NCBI RefSeq assembly: GCF_024138675.1
Contig: NZ_CP090959.1
Location: 3,334,501 to 3,398,500, forward strand
Source: Simiduia sp. 21SJ11W-1
GTDB taxonomy: Bacteria; Pseudomonadota; Gammaproteobacteria; Pseudomonadales; Cellvibrionaceae
Direction of reading: 5' to 3'
DNA length: 64,000 bases
Under the pieces are notes generated by a model, which had not been told where the DNA came from, ran no database searches, and was given only the letters and a program-made list of their open reading frames with translations. Below are positions 9,317 to 17,262 of the stretch, in pieces. The stretch's first letter is position 1. Each line of letters opens with the position of its first letter. The translations under genes and the position numbers were made by a program.

Positions 9317-9727
9317 ATGAAACATCGCACGCTTACTGCAACCCTGTTTATCACCCTGCTGGCGCCGTTGAGCCTTGTTGCCAGCGAATTAATTTACACG
9401 CCCGCCAATCCGAGCTTTGGCGGCAACGCTCTAAATGGCAATTACCTGCTAGGCAATGCCCAGGCCCAAGACACCTATAAAAATCCGGATTTGGGCGAGG
9501 GCTACCAAGCGCCCACAGACATAGAGCGCTTTGCCAACTCGCTGCAATCGCGCTTGCTCAATCAATTACTTACCGATGTTGGCAGCGGCAATAGTGGCAG
9601 CCTGCAAACGGATGCATTCATCGTTGACCTGGTAGACGACGGCGGCGTATTGACCGTGCTGATTACAGATAAAAATACCAACGAAGTCACCGAAATTGTG
9701 GTTTCCGGATTGAACCCGCAAAACTAG
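9317..9727 (+). CDS. csgF: curli assembly/nucleator-attachment protein CsgF
   Basis: Surface-exposed partner of CsgG that anchors the nucleator; 136 aa. It has a signal peptide (cleavage near VASE), then the CsgG-binding N-terminal segment with PNPSFGGN-like residues (TPANPSFGGNALNGNYLL) and AQAQ-TYK-P. The C-terminal TDKNTNE...VSGL matches the family. It starts 12 bp after csgE. Confidence 0.92.
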   Translation: MKHRTLTATLFITLLAPLSLVASELIYTPANPSFGGNALNGNYLLGNAQAQDTYKNPDLGEGYQAPTDIERFANSLQSRLLNQLLTDVGSGNSGSLQTDAFIVDLVDDGGVLTVLITDKNTNEVTEIVVSGLNPQN

Positions 9728-9742
9728 CCTGCAGGAATCATC

Positions 9743-10609
9743 ATGCTTACCCAAACGACCCGGATGCTACTGGCATCTTGCGCACTGCTTTTGACTGCAG
9801 GCTGTGAAACCGCAAAACAAACAGAGACCGCCTTGTTCGGCCCAGCCCAAGGCCACGCCACACTTACCCCCCGCGCCAGAACCTACCAAGATCTCACTAG
9901 CCTGCCCGCCCCCAGGGGTAAAATTGTGGCGACGGTTTACAACGTAAAAGATCAAACAGGCCAGTACAAACCCATGCCGGCAAGCTCTTTCTCCACGGCG
10001 GTATCGCAAGGTGCCACCGCCATGCTGGTGAATGCCATGAACGATTCGGGCTGGTTTATTCCACTGGAGCGCGAGGGGCTGCAAAACCTGTTAACAGAGC
10101 GAAAAATTATTCGCGCGGCGTTAAAAAAGCCCAACACTCCGCAAAACAATGACGACGAGCTGCCCTCGCTACTGGCGGCAAACGTATTGATAGAAGGCGC
10201 TATTGTGGCCTATGAATCCAACCTGAAAACCGGCGGTGCGGGCGCGCGCTATTTCGGCATTGGCGCATCAGAGCAATACCGGGTTGATAAAGTTACCGTG
10301 AACTTGCGTGCAATCGATATCCGCTCGGGGCGCATTTTGCACAGCATCATGACCAGCAAGTCGATTCTCTCGCGCGAAATTTCTGGCGGCGTGTTCCGCT
10401 TTGTGGAGTACAAACGGCTACTGGAAATCGAGGCGGGCACCACCACCAACGAACCGGCACAAATGTGCGTTTTATCTGCCCTTGAAGCCGGCTTAATTCA
10501 CTTGATTGCCGATGGTATTCGAAAAAACAGTTGGTCTTTGGCCAATCCGAACGAAATTAACAACCCGACACTTGCACAATATTTAAACCAAACGCCGGAA
10601 ATATTGTGA
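9743..10609 (+). CDS. csgG: curli outer-membrane secretion channel CsgG
   Basis: Lipoprotein that forms the nonameric curli export pore; 288 aa. The lipobox LTAGC puts the lipidated Cys at residue 21. Family landmarks include the constriction-loop region around LPAPRGKIVATVYNVKDQTGQYKP, then GARYFGIGASEQYRVDKVTVNLRAID, GVFRFVEYKRLLEIE and the C-terminal NEPAQMCVLSALEAG. Length and motifs match functional CsgG. It is 15 bp from csgF. Confidence 0.96.
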   Translation: MLTQTTRMLLASCALLLTAGCETAKQTETALFGPAQGHATLTPRARTYQDLTSLPAPRGKIVATVYNVKDQTGQYKPMPASSFSTAVSQGATAMLVNAMNDSGWFIPLEREGLQNLLTERKIIRAALKKPNTPQNNDDELPSLLAANVLIEGAIVAYESNLKTGGAGARYFGIGASEQYRVDKVTVNLRAIDIRSGRILHSIMTSKSILSREISGGVFRFVEYKRLLEIEAGTTTNEPAQMCVLSALEAGLIHLIADGIRKNSWSLANPNEINNPTLAQYLNQTPEIL

Positions 10610-10802
10610 GGTTTGTTGCAGAGTTACTAAGGCCTTGCCAAGAAAACTAATGCCTTGCGCTTAGCTGCAAAGATGACGATCAATTCACGCATTAAACCGA
10701 CACCAAAGCGGCTTGTAAAAAAACCCACTAAAGCGCGATAGAGACAAAGAGAAACACGTCACAGAATGGCCCAGACATTTTTCGACCTGGCTGCCAACAC
10801 CC

Positions 10803-11393
10803 ATGGAAGATCCCAAACAAAGGCGATGGAAAAACGCCCGCTTACTGTTAGTGCTGCTTACTTTGGTGGGCGCCAGCAGTTGGGCCTTGGGCAACCCGCT
10901 CACCGCCCAAACACACACCCCTTACCAATTTGATCTAGATCCGCACACTACGGATTTATCTGGCGATGAACTCAGCCAGCTGCAAGCCACGCTGGCAGGC
11001 AGCCTTGCGGTGCATCAGCAATTGGGCAGCCACAACGACGCCGTGATTTACCAGCAGGGCCAAAACCTGCTCTCTATCAGCGCGCAAATGGGCAACCACA
11101 ATACTTTGCACATTGAACAATTGGGCGCGCAGCAGCGTGCCCTTACGCTACAAGCGGGCGATGCCAACGAGGCACAGCTGCTGCAAACAGGCCTTGCGCA
11201 CACCAGCACCCTAGTTCAGCTGGGCCATAACAACCTTGCAGACATTGAGCAACACGGGCAAGGGCATAGCAGCTACGTGAAGCAGGTGGGCAACAGCAAT
11301 AGCGCGGCGGTTTACCAAGAGGGCAGCAGCCATTCAAGCCTCATCATTCAATACGGCAGTCATCAATCGGCGAGCGTTCGCCAAATTCAATAA
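10803..11393 (+). CDS. csgB: minor curlin / nucleator CsgB
   Basis: Amyloid nucleator protein, 196 aa. After a signal peptide (cleavage near SSWALG) there are about five and a half curlin repeats of about 22 residues, with the Q-x-G-x-x-N-x-A-x-[IVL]-x-Q pattern (QLGSHNDAVIYQQG, QMGNHNTLHIEQLG, QAGDANEAQLLQTG, QLGHNNLADIEQHG, QVGNSNSAAVYQEG, QYGSHQSASVRQIQ). It is closer to canonical curlin than the next gene, and the last repeat ends at the C-terminus, as in nucleators. The ATG at 10803 lacks a clear Shine-Dalgarno sequence. A 193-bp gap after csgG may contain its own promoter; I found none that is convincing. Confidence 0.85.
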   Translation: MEDPKQRRWKNARLLLVLLTLVGASSWALGNPLTAQTHTPYQFDLDPHTTDLSGDELSQLQATLAGSLAVHQQLGSHNDAVIYQQGQNLLSISAQMGNHNTLHIEQLGAQQRALTLQAGDANEAQLLQTGLAHTSTLVQLGHNNLADIEQHGQGHSSYVKQVGNSNSAAVYQEGSSHSSLIIQYGSHQSASVRQIQ

Positions 11394-11442
11394 CCCGTAA
11401 CACCACTAACGCCAAACACAACCATCAATTAAGGAAGATGCA

Positions 11443-12528
11443 ATGATCAAACAACTTTCCCCAATCGCTTTTGCCATCGCACTTGCCAGCAGCGGTGCGT
11501 GGGCAGACAACAACATAGCCACCAGCGATCAAATGGGCGACAACAACAACGCAACCATTGATCAAATGAACGTATTTGATAGCACCGCCACCGTTTTGCA
11601 AGACGGCAGCGGCAACGGCGCGGCCATTGTGCAAGGCGACAGCCTGGCGCCCATGACCGCCACCATCGAAACCCTGGGCACCGACAACCGTGCGGCCATC
11701 ACCCAAAACGACAGCTGGTTTGCCGAGGCGAGCATTTTTCAGGACGGTACAACCAACAACGGCCAGATTACCCAAGTAATGGTTTCTGACGGCTCAACCG
11801 CCAGCATTAACCAAGAACTTGCCGACGACAACATGGCCAGCATTGATCAAAACCAGGCTGCAGTCAGCACCGCGAGCATTGATCAGTTCAATGCGTTATC
11901 CAACGCCGCTGAAATCCAGCAGCAAGCCACTTTCGGCAGCGATGCAACCATTAGCCAAACCAATACGCTGCTAGACCAAGCGTTCATCTTCCAAACCGGT
12001 GATTTACACCAGGCCAGCATCGTGCAGGACGATTCGTGGGTTGCGAGCGCAAACATCAGCCAGGAAGGCGGTTTACACACAGCCGCCATCAATCAAACCG
12101 CAATCTCAGACGGCTCTGTTGCCGACATCGCCCAAGCCGGCTTCATGAATACCGCGAGCATTGACCAAGACGCCTCGGTTGCAAGCGAAGCGGTAGTAAG
12201 CCAGGACGGTGAAATGCTGATGGCCACCATTTCCCAGGGTGCGGGCGACGGCAACATGGCAACCGTCATGCAAACCGGCGGCATGAACCAGGCAACCATT
12301 GATCAACCCGGCAGCCAGAACATGGCCGATATTGACCAATCTGCCGAATTCAACACCGCAGACATAGTGCAAACCGGCGACAACGGCATAGCCACTATTG
12401 TACAAACCGGTTTCGGCATGGCGGATAACACCAATCTGGCCACCATCCAGCAATCTGGCATGAACGACATGGCCACCATCACCCAATCAGGTGGTGCCGG
12501 CAACTACACCGCCATTACCCAGAACTAA
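11443..12528 (+). CDS. csgA: large major curlin, CsgA-like, with about 29 half-repeats
   Basis: Probable main curli fibre subunit, 361 aa, over twice the length of E. coli CsgA. The signal peptide ends at GAWA, and the start has AGGAAG 5 nt upstream. The mature chain is almost wholly built of 11-13-residue strands ending in A-x-I-x-Q (ATIDQ, ASINQ, ATISQ, AAINQ, ADIVQ and so on); I count about 29. Many units have lost the Gly-x-x-Asn turn of classic curlin and carry Asp, Ser, Met or Ala there, so the protein is strongly acidic. It follows csgB by 49 bp and ends at a strong terminator. A biofilm amyloid role is inferred from repeats and neighbours. Confidence 0.85.
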   Translation: MIKQLSPIAFAIALASSGAWADNNIATSDQMGDNNNATIDQMNVFDSTATVLQDGSGNGAAIVQGDSLAPMTATIETLGTDNRAAITQNDSWFAEASIFQDGTTNNGQITQVMVSDGSTASINQELADDNMASIDQNQAAVSTASIDQFNALSNAAEIQQQATFGSDATISQTNTLLDQAFIFQTGDLHQASIVQDDSWVASANISQEGGLHTAAINQTAISDGSVADIAQAGFMNTASIDQDASVASEAVVSQDGEMLMATISQGAGDGNMATVMQTGGMNQATIDQPGSQNMADIDQSAEFNTADIVQTGDNGIATIVQTGFGMADNTNLATIQQSGMNDMATITQSGGAGNYTAITQN

Positions 12529-12551
12529 GCGCTCACCCTAGTGATGTGCAA

Positions 12552-12573
12552 GGGGCCTGATGGCCCCTTTTTT
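12552..12573 (+). terminator. rho-independent terminator of the curli operon
   Basis: Stem GGGGCC/GGCCCC with loop TGAT, followed by six T, 23 bp after the csgA stop. Confidence 0.92.
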
Positions 12574-12578
12574 CATTC

Positions 12579-12607
12579 CTGACAGCCACCCTGCGAGCCT
12601 CTATAAT
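12579..12607 (+). promoter_or_regulatory. sigma70 promoter of uvrA
   Basis: CTGACA (12579-12584), a 17-bp spacer and a perfect TATAAT (12602-12607), 31 bp before the uvrA start codon. No LexA operator (CTG-N10-CAG) overlaps it, so SOS control of uvrA is not evident here. Confidence 0.75.
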
Positions 12608-12638
12608 GGTCGGTTTTCAACCACTAGAGAGCTGTTAA

Positions 12639-15512
12639 GTGGATACCATTCAAGTTCGCGGCGCCCGTACTCACAATCTCAAGAATATCGACCTGGATAT
12701 ACCCCGCGACAAGCTGGTGGTGATCACGGGGCTTTCGGGCTCTGGCAAATCGTCACTGGCCTTCGATACCCTCTATGCCGAGGGCCAGCGCCGCTATGTG
12801 GAATCGCTTTCTACCTATGCGCGGCAGTTTTTATCCATGATGGAAAAGCCCGACGTTGATCACGTAGAGGGCCTGAGCCCGGCTATTTCCATCGAACAAA
12901 AGTCCACCTCTCACAACCCGCGCTCAACCGTGGGCACCATCACGGAAATTTACGACTACCTGCGCTTGCTATACGCCCGCGTTGGCGAGCCGCGCTGCCC
13001 CATCCATGCAGAACCACTGGCTGCGCAAACGGTAAGCGAAATGGTAGATCAGGTGCTGGCACTACCAGAAGGCAGCAAGATTATGCTGCTGGCGCCGCTC
13101 GTGCGCGATCGCAAAGGTGAGCACTTACATATTATGGAGCAGCTGCAGCGCGACGGTTTTATTCGCGCACGCATCGACGGCCTAGTGGTAGATCTGGATG
13201 ACGCACCCAAGCTCGACAAAAAGAAAAAACACACCATCGAGGTGGTGGTAGATCGCTTTAAGGTAAAAGATGACCTGCAGCTGCGTTTGGCGGAATCTTT
13301 TGAAACTGCGCTGAATCTGGCCGATGGCCAGGCGATCATCAGCTACATGGATGGCGACGGTGAAGACCGGATTTTTAGCGCCAAGCACGCCTGCCCCATT
13401 TGCGACTACTCACTGGCAGAACTCGAACCGCGCCTGTTTTCCTTTAACAACCCCGCCGGCGCCTGCCCTAGCTGCGACGGCCTGGGCAACAAGCAATATT
13501 TCGATGAAGAAAAGGTGGTGCACGACCCGGAGCTGACTCTGGCCGAAGGCGCGATTCGCGGCTGGGACAGACGCAATGTGTATTACTTCCACATGCTTAC
13601 CTCTATCGCAGATCACTACGGTTTCTCTATTGATACACCCTGGCAGAAACTTCGCAAAAAAGATAAAGACGCCGTGCTACACGGCTCGGGCAGCACCGAG
13701 ATTTCCTTTCGCTATGTGAACGACCGGGGCGATATTTACCAGCGCACCCACCGCTTTGAAGGTGTGCTCCCGAACATGGAGCGCCGCTACCGCGACACCG
13801 ATTCGCAAATGGTGCGCGAAGACCTCGCCAAATTTCTCTCGCATCAGCTGTGCCCCGAGTGCGACGGCACTCGGCTCAGGCGCGATGCCCGCAATGTATT
13901 TGTAGACAACAAAACCCTGCCGGAAATCACGAGCCTGCCCGTGGGCGATGCCTACGACTACTTTGAGCAACTGGAGTTTGAAGGCCGCAAGCAGGAAATC
14001 GCGAGCAAGGTGTTAAAAGAGTTGCGCGACCGCTTCCGATTTTTGGTGGATGTGGGCCTTAACTACCTCACCCTCAACCGCAGTGCCGACACACTCTCCG
14101 GCGGCGAGGCGCAGCGCATCCGGCTTGCCAGCCAAATTGGCGCGGGCCTTGTGGGTGTGATGTATATTTTGGATGAACCCTCCATTGGCTTGCACCAGCG
14201 CGATAATGAGCGCTTACTTCGCACCCTGACCCACCTGCGTGATTTGGGCAACACGGTGATAGTGGTAGAGCATGATGAAGATGCCATCCGCTCGGCAGAT
14301 TATTTGATAGACATAGGCCCTGGCGCCGGTGTTCACGGTGGCGAAGTGGTGGCCGCCGGCACCTACAAGCAAGTGCTGAAGGCCCGCGGCTCACTCACGG
14401 CAGATTACCTTTCCGGGCGCAAATCCATTGCCATACCCGCAAAGCGCCACCCCAACGACCCGAAGGCGCAATTGGTGCTCAGTGGTGCCACGGGCAATAA
14501 CCTGAAAGACGTCACGCTGAATATTCCCGTGGGCCTGATGACCTGTGTGACCGGTGTATCTGGTTCGGGCAAATCGACGCTGATTAACGCAACTCTTTAC
14601 CCACTGGCGGCCACGGCCTTAAACAAGGCAACCACACTCAAGGCTGCGCCCTACAAAAAAGTGGAGGGGCTGGATCATTTCGACAAGTGCGTGGATATAG
14701 ACCAAAGCCCCATCGGGCGTACGCCGCGCTCTAACCCGGCCACCTATACCGGTATCTTCACACCCATACGGGATTTGTTTGCCGGCACCCAAGAGGCGCG
14801 CTCGCGGGGCTACAAACCTGGCCGGTTCAGCTTTAACGTAAAAGGCGGGCGCTGCGAAGCTTGCCAGGGTGACGGCGTCACCAAAGTGGAAATGCACTTT
14901 TTGCCCGATGTTTTTGTGCCCTGTGATGTGTGCAAAGGCAAGCGCTACAACCGTGAAACCCTGGAAGTGAAATTCAAGGGCAAGAATATTCACGAGGTAT
15001 TGGAACTTACTGTAGAAGATGCCCGCGAGTTTTTTGATGCGGTGCCAGCCATTGCCAAAAAATTGCAAACCCTGATGGATGTGGGCCTTTCCTACATTCG
15101 TTTGGGGCAAGCTGCCACTACCCTTTCTGGCGGCGAGGCGCAGCGGGTGAAACTTTCGCGCGAGCTTAGCAAGCGCGATACCGGCAAAACCCTGTACATA
15201 CTTGATGAACCCACCACCGGCCTGCACTTTTACGACATCCAGCAGTTGCTGAACGTATTGCACCGCTTGCGCGATCACGGCAATACGGTGGTGGTTATTG
15301 AGCACAACCTGGATGTAATCAAAACGGCCGACTGGCTGGTAGATCTCGGCCCGGAAGGTGGCAGCGGCGGCGGTGAAATTATCGCGCAAGGCACACCTGA
15401 AGCCGTTGCCAAAATGAAGCAATCCCACACCGGGCGCTTTTTGAAGCCCATGCTCGCCCAGGCAAAACCGGCCAGCACAAAAAAAGCCGCCGCTAAAAAA
15501 GCGAAGGCTTAA
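12639..15512 (+). CDS. uvrA: excinuclease ABC subunit A
   Basis: DNA-damage recognition ATPase of nucleotide excision repair, 957 aa. Two ABC modules are present: Walker [10 protein letters not shown] near residue 30 with signature [16 protein letters not shown], and Walker [10 protein letters not shown] with signature [15 protein letters not shown]. Zinc modules are CPICDYS...CPSCDG and CEACQGDG...CDVCKG. The GTG start is set by the conserved opening [16 protein letters not shown]. The chain is slightly longer than the usual 940 residues because of an Ala/Lys-rich C-terminal tail ([15 protein letters not shown]). Confidence 0.98.
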   Translation: MDTIQVRGARTHNLKNIDLDIPRDKLVVITGLSGSGKSSLAFDTLYAEGQRRYVESLSTYARQFLSMMEKPDVDHVEGLSPAISIEQKSTSHNPRSTVGTITEIYDYLRLLYARVGEPRCPIHAEPLAAQTVSEMVDQVLALPEGSKIMLLAPLVRDRKGEHLHIMEQLQRDGFIRARIDGLVVDLDDAPKLDKKKKHTIEVVVDRFKVKDDLQLRLAESFETALNLADGQAIISYMDGDGEDRIFSAKHACPICDYSLAELEPRLFSFNNPAGACPSCDGLGNKQYFDEEKVVHDPELTLAEGAIRGWDRRNVYYFHMLTSIADHYGFSIDTPWQKLRKKDKDAVLHGSGSTEISFRYVNDRGDIYQRTHRFEGVLPNMERRYRDTDSQMVREDLAKFLSHQLCPECDGTRLRRDARNVFVDNKTLPEITSLPVGDAYDYFEQLEFEGRKQEIASKVLKELRDRFRFLVDVGLNYLTLNRSADTLSGGEAQRIRLASQIGAGLVGVMYILDEPSIGLHQRDNERLLRTLTHLRDLGNTVIVVEHDEDAIRSADYLIDIGPGAGVHGGEVVAAGTYKQVLKARGSLTADYLSGRKSIAIPAKRHPNDPKAQLVLSGATGNNLKDVTLNIPVGLMTCVTGVSGSGKSTLINATLYPLAATALNKATTLKAAPYKKVEGLDHFDKCVDIDQSPIGRTPRSNPATYTGIFTPIRDLFAGTQEARSRGYKPGRFSFNVKGGRCEACQGDGVTKVEMHFLPDVFVPCDVCKGKRYNRETLEVKFKGKNIHEVLELTVEDAREFFDAVPAIAKKLQTLMDVGLSYIRLGQAATTLSGGEAQRVKLSRELSKRDTGKTLYILDEPTTGLHFYDIQQLLNVLHRLRDHGNTVVVIEHNLDVIKTADWLVDLGPEGGSGGGEIIAQGTPEAVAKMKQSHTGRFLKPMLAQAKPASTKKAAAKKAKA

Positions 15513-15517
15513 AGCCG

Positions 15518-15571
15518 GGCTTGGCAGCGCGGCCAACTGCAAGCGCTGCCAAGCCACACCCGGAAATTTTT
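15518..15571 (+). terminator. probable terminator after uvrA
   Basis: A 13-bp perfect stem (15518-15530 with 15543-15555) and a 12-nt loop lie just after the uvrA stop. The T-run is about 11 nt further on, so termination efficiency is uncertain. It also lies at the end of the convergent sulfotransferase gene. Confidence 0.5.
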
Positions 15572-15585
15572 AAGGCGAAGCGGGC

Positions 15586-17187
15586 CTAAATAATGTTGGC
15601 GCGCGCCAGCTCCTCTTTTACCGGGCGCATCAATTCTTCAAAGTGCCGCCAGCGCCCCACCGAGCGGGCGTGAGGTTTTTCGCGCACCTGCGCGGCGCTG
15701 GCGGTGGCCACGGTATGCTTTTGCTGATGAAAGTTAAGGCAGGCCTCTTCAAAATCGAGCCCCAAGCGCGCAAGTAGCTGGCTTATTTCCTGTTTGGGGT
15801 TTGCCACCAAATGCTCGTATTGCACCTCAACCAAGCGCTCACCCAGCACCGACCGCCAATGATTCATTAGCCGGTGGTAGTTCACATAGTAGTGGGCAAG
15901 CTCATCCATGGCGTAGGAAAACGGGTAAGCACCGGCAAACAGCTGCTTATAGATGGCAAAGCAGGCATCAAGAGGATCGCGCTTCACATGCACAATTTTC
16001 CCCTTCGGGAAGGCCTTGGCAATCAGCCCCAGGTAGTAGGTGTTGCCGGGCAATTTATCCGTGCGCAGAGCACCTTGCGGCTCAAGGTAGGCAGATTCAC
16101 GCCAATAGAAATCAGCCAGTGCGCCCGGGTCTATTTGTGTGGCCTGCGCCATAATTTGGGCGCTGATTAAATCGGCACCGGCAATGCCACTGAGCTTTTT
16201 TACTCCCAGGCCAAAAAATTGCAATTCACCCGCGCCGGAAACTTTGGTGTGTGACGTGAGAATGGTATCCACAAGCGTTGTGCCGGTGCGCGGCAGCCCT
16301 ACAATAAATAGCGGCTCGAACGCTGCGGATGTACTTCCGTCATTAGAGGCATTAGAGGCACTGGCTGCCGCCAACCACTGGCCGGTATGTTTCTCAATAA
16401 TGGCATCCACCAGCGCGGTTTCGAGCGCTTTGTTATAGCCAGGCACCACTTTTCGCGCATGGAGCGCCGCCGCTTGGTAGGCGGTAGCGGCCTCGCCCCA
16501 ATTACCTTCATCTTCATACAGCTTGCCCAAGGCGTAGTGCCCATAGGCTAAATCCAACGGGTTTTGCCAGTGAGGCTGCAAGCGGGATATTTGGCTAATG
16601 ATGTCGTGAGGGTTGGTTTGCTTAAGGCGCGACAACTGCCACCAGGCGCGGGCATCATTCGGGTTGAGCGCAAGGCCCTGCTCAAGGCTTGTGCGTGCAA
16701 CATCCATCTCGCCATTGAATAACGCACAAGCCGACAGATTGCTAAGAAAGTCGGCTCGACCCGGACAAAGGGCCACCGCCTGGCGGTACAGGGCTAACGC
16801 CCGCTGATGACACCCCACGTGGGTAAGTACAGAGCCTGCCAAATCCAGCAAATAGCCGCTTTGCTGAACATCGGGCAGCGCTATATTCACAAGCTGCACA
16901 GCCTGCCTGTGTTCGCCTGTGCGCACCAGGCAGCGGGCCAGATGAAGGGCGGCATCGGCACGGCTGTCGTCCAGGCGCAGGGCCCGCTCAAAGGCTTTAG
17001 CGGCCAGGCTAAAGCGCTCGGCATTGCCCGCCATTAGGCCTGCCAGATAGTGGCCCTCCGGGTGATTGGGCCACTGGCTCAGCCATTGCTGGCTAACCAC
17101 AGAAACCCTGCTCCAATCCCGCGCTATAACTGCCTGCCGGCCAGTGGCATATAGCTGCTGCTGCGCCTGTGTGTGGGGCTTTTCCAC
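15586..17187 (-). CDS. tetratricopeptide-repeat sulfotransferase family protein
   Basis: The N-terminal half (about residues 1-230) consists of TPR-type helical pairs (GHYLAGLMAGNAERFSLAAKAFERALRLD, ALNPNDARAWWQLSRLK). The C-terminal half is a PAPS-dependent sulfotransferase: the 5'-phosphosulfate loop FIVGLPRTGTTLVDTIL at about residue 295 and the 3'-phosphate region VHVKRDPLDACFAIY. Proteins of this layout are often found next to TonB-dependent receptors in marine Gammaproteobacteria and sphingomonads, as here, but the acceptor substrate is unknown. The receptor gene lies upstream, with a terminator between them. Confidence 0.88.
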   Translation of the reverse strand: MEKPHTQAQQQLYATGRQAVIARDWSRVSVVSQQWLSQWPNHPEGHYLAGLMAGNAERFSLAAKAFERALRLDDSRADAALHLARCLVRTGEHRQAVQLVNIALPDVQQSGYLLDLAGSVLTHVGCHQRALALYRQAVALCPGRADFLSNLSACALFNGEMDVARTSLEQGLALNPNDARAWWQLSRLKQTNPHDIISQISRLQPHWQNPLDLAYGHYALGKLYEDEGNWGEAATAYQAAALHARKVVPGYNKALETALVDAIIEKHTGQWLAAASASNASNDGSTSAAFEPLFIVGLPRTGTTLVDTILTSHTKVSGAGELQFFGLGVKKLSGIAGADLISAQIMAQATQIDPGALADFYWRESAYLEPQGALRTDKLPGNTYYLGLIAKAFPKGKIVHVKRDPLDACFAIYKQLFAGAYPFSYAMDELAHYYVNYHRLMNHWRSVLGERLVEVQYEHLVANPKQEISQLLARLGLDFEEACLNFHQQKHTVATASAAQVREKPHARSVGRWRHFEELMRPVKEELARANII

Positions 17188-17208
17188 GGCTATTCCTTAT
17201 TGAGTGCG

Positions 17209-17235
17209 AAAAAAAATGGCGGCCACTGGCCGCCA
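17209..17235 (-). terminator. rho-independent terminator after the TonB-dependent receptor
   Basis: Read on the minus strand, the stem TGGCGGCC/GGCCGCCA with a 3-nt loop is followed by eight T. It lies in the 75-bp gap before the sulfotransferase start, so that gene needs read-through or its own start. Confidence 0.9.
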
Positions 17236-17262
17236 TTCTATGCTCGTGCTTTGACGCCAGGT

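Noticed and set aside
12529-12638. SOS/LexA box before uvrA
   Set aside because: No CTG-N10-CAG match is present here or before ssb, although SOS control of uvrA is common.
14619-15557. 312-codon open frame on - opposite uvrA
   Set aside because: Antisense shadow of the second ABC module of uvrA; no family features.
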